Positions 6,567 through 9,994 of a DNA stretch of 9,994 bases are shown piece after piece; within the stretch, counting starts at the first letter, position 1; the number at the start of each line of letters is the position of its first letter. The DNA comes from Clostridia bacterium (lineage in GTDB: Bacteria > Bacillota > Clostridia > Oscillospirales > CAG-272). The position numbers and the translations under genes are program-made. The notes beneath the pieces are model-generated. The model was not told the DNA's origin. It saw only the letters and a list, made by a program, of their open reading frames with translations, and searched no databases. The stretch covers positions 1 through 9,994 of the forward strand of contig JAFTMU010000343.1 in the NCBI GenBank assembly GCA_017452215.1, written 5' to 3'.

Positions 6567-6623
6567 TTATTTTCAGTTTTCCAACTTGCGGGAGAAAAAT
6601 TCCATGGAAGAAAGGGAAAGGTC

Positions 6624-6652
6624 TTGACATTTTTTCACTCTTGGGTTATAAT
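6624..6652 (+). promoter_or_regulatory. Perfect-consensus sigma-A promoter of proS
   Basis: TTGACA (6624-6629), 17 bases, then TATAAT (6647-6652): both hexamers and the spacing are ideal. A second TATAAT sits at 6656-6661. Transcription should start near 6659, giving a leader of about 45 bases. That is too short for a T-box, so proS appears strongly and probably constitutively transcribed. Confidence 0.9.
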
Positions 6653-6705
6653 AGATATAATGTAAAACTATGCGTTCTTGCGACGAAAAAGTGAGGTTCG
6701 TTTTT

Positions 6706-8148
6706 ATGGCAAAAAACAATGAAAAAATGGTTGATCAGATCACCTCAATGGAGGTGGATTTTGGTCAATGGTACACCGACGTAGTCAAAAAGGCTGAGCT
6801 TGCCGATTATTCGGGGGTCAAGGGCTGTATGATCTTCCGCCCCTACGGCTACGCTATCTGGGAGAATATTCAAAAGGATCTGGACGCAAGATTCAAGGCT
6901 CTGGGACATGAGAACGTCTATATGCCCATGTTCATTCCCGAATCCCTCTTACAAAAGGAAAAGGATCACGTAGAGGGCTTTGCACCCGAATGCGCCGTGG
7001 TCACCCAAGGGGGACAGAATACTCTGCCCGAGAGACTGATCGTTCGTCCTACCTCCGAGACGTTGTTCTGCGAGCATTTCCGCAATATTATTCAATCCTA
7101 CCGTGACCTGCCCAAGCTCTACAATCAGTGGTGCAACGTGGTCCGTTGGGAAAAGACCACCCGTCCCTTCCTGCGCACGGCAGAGTTCCTCTGGCAGGAA
7201 GGTCACACCATGCACGAGACCGAGGAGGACGCACGCAAGGAGACCTTGCAGATGCTCAAGGTCTACGAGGACTTTTACAGTGAGGCTCTTGCGATCCCCG
7301 CTTACACGGGCAAAAAGACAGACAAGGAGAAGTTTGCGGGTGCAGAGGAGACCTACACCATTGAGCCTATGATGCACAACGGTGTGGCTTTGCAGGGCGG
7401 TACCTCCCACTACTTTGGCGACGGCTTTGCCAAGGCATTTGACATCAAGTTTACCGCACGTGACAACACTCTCAAATATCCCCACCAGACCTCTTGGGGC
7501 GTTTCTACCCGCTCCATTGGTGCTATCATCATGACCCACGGCGACGACAACGGCTTGATCCTGCCGCCCCGTGTAGCGCCTATTCAGGTGGTGATCGTGC
7601 CCGTAGCGCAGCACAAGGAGGGCGTGTTGGAGAAAGCCGCCCAGATCAAGGCAGAGCTCTCCAAGACCCTGCGTGTCAAGCTGGACGACAGCGACAACTC
7701 CACGGGCTGGAAGTTTGCGCAGTATGAAATGAAGGGCGTTCCCCTCCGCTTGGAGATCGGTCCCCGTGACATCGAAAACAACTCCTGCGTGCTGGTCAGC
7801 CGTGTGACCAGAGAAAAGACCTTCGTCTCCCTGGACAATCTTGTGGAGGAAGTGGAAAAGGCACTCCAAAAGGTGCATGACGAATTGTATCAGCGTGCCT
7901 TGGAAAACCGTACCAACCGTACCTTTGAGGCTCGCTCCATGGAGGAATTTTTGGACATTGCCGCCAACAAGTCCGGCTATATCAAAGCCATGTGGTGCGG
8001 CGACGTAGAGTGCGAGGAAAGAATCAAGGACACCACCGGCGGTGTCAAATCCCGTTGTATCCCCTTCAAAGAGGATCACCTCTCGGATACCTGCGTTTGC
8101 TGCGGCAAGCCCGCCAAGCACATGGTCATCTGGGGCAGACAGTACTGA
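6706..8148 (+). CDS. proS: Prolyl-tRNA synthetase, type 3 (archaeal/eukaryotic-like)
   Basis: 480 residues. This cytoplasmic class II synthetase charges tRNA-Pro with proline using ATP. Motif 2 is seen in [18 protein letters not shown] (Arg147 onward) and motif 3 in [17 protein letters not shown] (265 onward); the proline-pocket region RPTSET is present. The anticodon-binding domain follows (PIQVVIVPV). The C-terminal domain has a Cys set C431-x4-C436 and C463-x2-C466, the zinc site of type-3 enzymes, and ends in a Tyr. The protein is short and has no inserted editing domain between motifs 2 and 3, unlike the long bacterial type. Mischarged Ala-tRNA-Pro would therefore need a separate editing protein, not seen here. 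The start at 6706 is chosen because GTGAGG (6691-6696) lies 9 bases upstream. An in-frame ATG at 6670 has no ribosome site and is only about ten bases from the transcription start. A terminator follows. Confidence 0.96.
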   Translation: MAKNNEKMVDQITSMEVDFGQWYTDVVKKAELADYSGVKGCMIFRPYGYAIWENIQKDLDARFKALGHENVYMPMFIPESLLQKEKDHVEGFAPECAVVTQGGQNTLPERLIVRPTSETLFCEHFRNIIQSYRDLPKLYNQWCNVVRWEKTTRPFLRTAEFLWQEGHTMHETEEDARKETLQMLKVYEDFYSEALAIPAYTGKKTDKEKFAGAEETYTIEPMMHNGVALQGGTSHYFGDGFAKAFDIKFTARDNTLKYPHQTSWGVSTRSIGAIIMTHGDDNGLILPPRVAPIQVVIVPVAQHKEGVLEKAAQIKAELSKTLRVKLDDSDNSTGWKFAQYEMKGVPLRLEIGPRDIENNSCVLVSRVTREKTFVSLDNLVEEVEKALQKVHDELYQRALENRTNRTFEARSMEEFLDIAANKSGYIKAMWCGDVECEERIKDTTGGVKSRCIPFKEDHLSDTCVCCGKPAKHMVIWGRQY

Positions 8149-8158
8149 TATCTTGCTT

Positions 8159-8193
8159 GGGGAAGGAATGAAGCGTTCCTTCCCCCGTTTTTT
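8159..8193 (+). terminator. Intrinsic terminator after proS
   Basis: A perfect 10-bp stem (GGGGAAGGAA 8159-8168 with 8176-8185) around a 7-base loop, then CG and six T (8188-8193). Only 23 bases separate its end from the next start codon. The SEDS gene must therefore rely on read-through or on a promoter inside proS. Confidence 0.85.
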
Positions 8194-8216
8194 AGCAATC
8201 AAAGAAAGGAGCGCCT

Positions 8217-9392
8217 ATGGAAAAGATCAAAAACATCCTGCGGGAAATGATCACCAACATTGATCCCGTCCTGTTCGTGTGCTCCCTGCTTCTTTCTATC
8301 ATCAGCATCGTCACGGTTTGGGGCGCTGCCCACAACTTTGGCATGACCAAGCTGCGAATGCAGATCTTCATCTCCGTTCTCGGTATTTTGGTGACGGTAT
8401 TGATCGCCTACGTGGACTTTCACGTCATTGTGGACAAGCTTTGGCTGCCCATGCTCTTAGGCTCAGTGGCGCTTTTGGTCCTTACGCTGTTGTTTGGCTC
8501 CTCGGGAGAGAACATGGAGACCAGCAACAAAAGCTGGCTCACCATTCCCTTCATTGGCATGGAGATCCAGCCCTCCGAATTTATCAAGTTTACCTTTATC
8601 TGTACCTTTTCCAAGCACCTGTTCACGGTCAAGGAGCGTATCAACCATCCCTTGACGGTCTTGGGGCTTGGCATTCATGCGCTTTTGATCGTGGGGCTGA
8701 TCCTTGTGTCCGGCGACCTTGGGGTGGCGTTGATCTATCTCTCCATTGTAGTCATTATGCTCTTTTGCGCCGGTCTCCACCCGGGATACTTTTTAGGGGT
8801 TGCCTTGGTGGCGGTGCTTCTCTCCCCTTACTTGTGGGACATGCTTGCGGAATATCAGCAGCAACGCATCATCATCGGCTTCAATCCCGAAGCCTATCCC
8901 GACTCCCAATATTCTTGGCAGCCGCTATTGAGCAAGGACGCCATTGCGGCAGGGGGGCTCTTTGGCGGTGGGATATTCGGCGGACACTTCTATGAGGATC
9001 TTCCCGCCTCTCACACGGATTTTATTTACGCTACCGTGTGTGAAAAATTCGGCTTCTTTGGCGGGGCTGCCGTGATCATGATCTTGATCGTGATGGTGGT
9101 GCGTGTATTCGTCATTGCCCGTGCCGCCTCCACCTCGGACTATGGCGGATTGATCTGTGCCGGGGTTGGCGGAATGCTGGTGGTGCAGATCCTACTCAAC
9201 GTAGGAATGTGCTTTGGCATGCTCCCCGTCATTGGCATCACCCTTCCCTTCCTCTCCTGCGGCGGCTCCTCGATGCTGGCGACCTTCATGATGATGGGAC
9301 TGCTGCACAACGTGTACGCTCACTCCCATGCGGTCAGAGATTTTGAAAAAATTGATACCTTTGATATTGATAGCTCCCTTTTCGATTCATAA
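8217..9392 (+). CDS. rodA: SEDS-family peptidoglycan polymerase (RodA/FtsW/SpoVE)
   Basis: 391 residues with about nine or ten membrane segments throughout. SEDS proteins polymerise lipid II into glycan strands together with a class B penicillin-binding protein, RodA for elongation, FtsW or SpoVE for division or sporulation. Visible family motifs are IQPSEFIKF (117-125, with QPSE 118-121), the DLG motif with the catalytic-type Asp167 in SGDLGVALIY, HTDFIYATVCEKFGFFGG (from His266), and GMLPVIGITLPFLSCGGSS (GGSS 349-352). The residue before Asp167 is Gly, where most members have Pro (PDLG). The C-terminus adds a short acidic tail. RodA is favoured over FtsW only loosely; no partner penicillin-binding protein or mre gene is in view. 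AAAGGAG (8205-8211) lies 5 bases before ATG. It follows proS across a terminator, and its stop codon is part of the next hairpin. Confidence 0.9.
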   Translation: MEKIKNILREMITNIDPVLFVCSLLLSIISIVTVWGAAHNFGMTKLRMQIFISVLGILVTVLIAYVDFHVIVDKLWLPMLLGSVALLVLTLLFGSSGENMETSNKSWLTIPFIGMEIQPSEFIKFTFICTFSKHLFTVKERINHPLTVLGLGIHALLIVGLILVSGDLGVALIYLSIVVIMLFCAGLHPGYFLGVALVAVLLSPYLWDMLAEYQQQRIIIGFNPEAYPDSQYSWQPLLSKDAIAAGGLFGGGIFGGHFYEDLPASHTDFIYATVCEKFGFFGGAAVIMILIVMVVRVFVIARAASTSDYGGLICAGVGGMLVVQILLNVGMCFGMLPVIGITLPFLSCGGSSMLATFMMMGLLHNVYAHSHAVRDFEKIDTFDIDSSLFDS

Positions 9393-9395
9393 AAA
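9367..9395 (+). promoter_or_regulatory. Weak candidate promoter for the DUF4830-like gene
   Basis: TTGATA (9367-9372), 17 bases, TAAAAA (9390-9395). The -35 matches at 5 of 6 positions and the -10 at 4 of 6. A start near 9402 would omit most of the left arm of the following hairpin and so leave the ribosome site exposed. This is speculative. Confidence 0.25.
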
Positions 9396-9451
9396 GCCTT
9401 CGGTGTTCATATATTCTAACAGAAATATTTGAACACACGGGAGGCTTTTTT
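9391..9451 (+). terminator. Terminator-like hairpin containing the downstream ribosome site
   Basis: AAAAAGCCT (9391-9399) pairs with AGGCTTTTT (9442-9450). The helix continues with small bulges through TGTTCA/TGAACA (9404-9409 with 9430-9435) and an AT inner stem, with the loop at about 9416-9423. A run of six T (9446-9451) ends directly before ATG 9452. The Shine-Dalgarno GGGAGG (9439-9444) lies in the 3' arm. The hairpin could end SEDS transcripts and block translation of the next gene on read-through RNA. Confidence 0.7.
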
Positions 9452-9940
9452 ATGTTCGTTTATTCTATGCGTGCCAGCACCATCAAGCTCGTTGGCGTTA
9501 TTTGCGTTGCCCTGACAGTTCTGATCACCCTGATCGCCTTTGTTCCTACATATACCCTCTCCTCCGAGGCCTCTGCCAATGCGGGAGACGGGGCTGCAAA
9601 CTACACCTATGACAAGATCAAGACCGCCGACGACGTTGCCGCCTTTCTTTCGCAATTCGGTTGGAAGGTAGAGGCGACCCCCACCGAGGTCAAGACCGTA
9701 ACCGTTCCCTCGGAATTTGACAAGGTATTCTCCGCTTACAACGAACTGCAAAAGACCCAGGGGCTCAATCTCTCTAAATATAAGAATAAGGACGTGACCC
9801 GTTACACCTTCGTCGTGACCAATTATCCCGACTATGAGGGCACGGTCTATGCCAACGTGCTGGTGTACCGCAACCGTGTGATCGGCGGGGATATTTGCTC
9901 CGCTGACGTCTCGGGCTTTGTGCATGGGTTTGAAAAGTAA
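9452..9940 (+). CDS. Single-pass membrane protein with DUF4830-like domain
   Basis: 162 residues. A short N-terminus with basic residues (R7, K12) precedes one hydrophobic segment (about 10-31), an uncleaved anchor or signal peptide. The rest should lie outside the membrane. Residues about 59-160 resemble DUF4830, a domain of unknown function in Clostridia: FLSQFGWKVEATPTEV, VPSEFDKVFSAYNELQKTQG, VTRYTFVVTNYP, VANVLVYR-like and VIGGDICSADVSGFVHGF stretches. The family assignment is from memory of its pattern, so moderately sure. GGGAGG (9439-9444) is 7 bases from the ATG, but it sits inside a terminator-like hairpin. Position next to a SEDS polymerase might suggest a cell-envelope role, but the terminators on both sides argue against a simple shared operon. 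No enzymatic motif is visible. Confidence 0.8.
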   Translation: MFVYSMRASTIKLVGVICVALTVLITLIAFVPTYTLSSEASANAGDGAANYTYDKIKTADDVAAFLSQFGWKVEATPTEVKTVTVPSEFDKVFSAYNELQKTQGLNLSKYKNKDVTRYTFVVTNYPDYEGTVYANVLVYRNRVIGGDICSADVSGFVHGFEK

Positions 9941-9979
9941 AAAAAGAGGTGCTGAATCGTTGATTCGGCACCTCTTTTT
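9941..9979. terminator. Strong symmetrical intrinsic terminator
   Basis: An 18-bp stem (9941-9958 with 9962-9979, one G-T mismatch pair) with a 3-base loop starts right after the stop codon. A-runs on the left and T-runs on the right make it able to work in both directions, so a convergent gene may lie beyond the window. Confidence 0.93.
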
Positions 9980-9994
9980 AAATTGCAAAAAAAC

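Noticed and set aside
6600..6609. Palindrome TTCCATGGAA between the divergent genes
   Set aside because: Ten bases with no half-site repeats and no convincing minus-strand promoter nearby; chance is likely.
6670..6705. Alternative proS start with 12 extra residues
   Set aside because: There is no ribosome site, and it lies about ten bases from the predicted transcription start; GTGAGG supports 6706.
6551..6705. T-box or other riboswitch before proS
   Set aside because: The consensus promoter at 6624-6652 leaves a leader of only about 45 bases, too short for a T-box.

Overview
The window looks like chromosomal DNA from a Gram-positive bacterium of the class Clostridia, probably an uncultured gut lineage. 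This rests on sigma-A type promoters, strong AGGAGG-like ribosome sites, AT-rich spacers between moderately GC-rich genes, a zinc-binding type-3 prolyl-tRNA synthetase, a DUF4830-like membrane protein, and Sec-secreted multidomain proteins. The genus cannot be named from the sequence. No tRNA, rRNA, CRISPR array, insertion sequence or phage gene was seen. No gene-free stretch exceeds about 270 bases.

Left part (1-5830): two co-directional genes for large secreted proteins. Each has a signal peptide, one or two N-terminal beta-sandwich (LamG/concanavalin-like) modules, a middle region of about 230 residues that matches no family I can name, and a C-terminal SGNH/GDSL hydrolase domain with all catalytic blocks. 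They are diverged paralogs. Each has its own promoter, and both end in a nearly identical repeated terminator whose stem carries a UACG tetraloop. They probably de-esterify polysaccharides outside the cell; the substrate is unknown.

Middle (5834-6705): a WecG/TagA/CpsF-family glycosyltransferase on the minus strand. It converges on the second hydrolase gene and diverges from proS. It stands alone, with no other teichoic-acid or capsule genes in view. proS has a perfect-consensus promoter.

Right part (6706-9994): proS, a SEDS-family (RodA/FtsW) peptidoglycan polymerase gene, and a small gene for a single-pass membrane protein with a DUF4830-like domain, all on the plus strand. Intrinsic-terminator-like hairpins fill both short gaps. 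The second one contains the Shine-Dalgarno sequence of the last gene and ends in a T-run directly before its ATG. A strong, symmetrical terminator follows the last gene.

The most interesting points are the uncharacterised middle module of the paired hydrolases, the structure-conserving repeat behind both genes, and the terminator/ribosome-site overlap before the DUF4830 gene.
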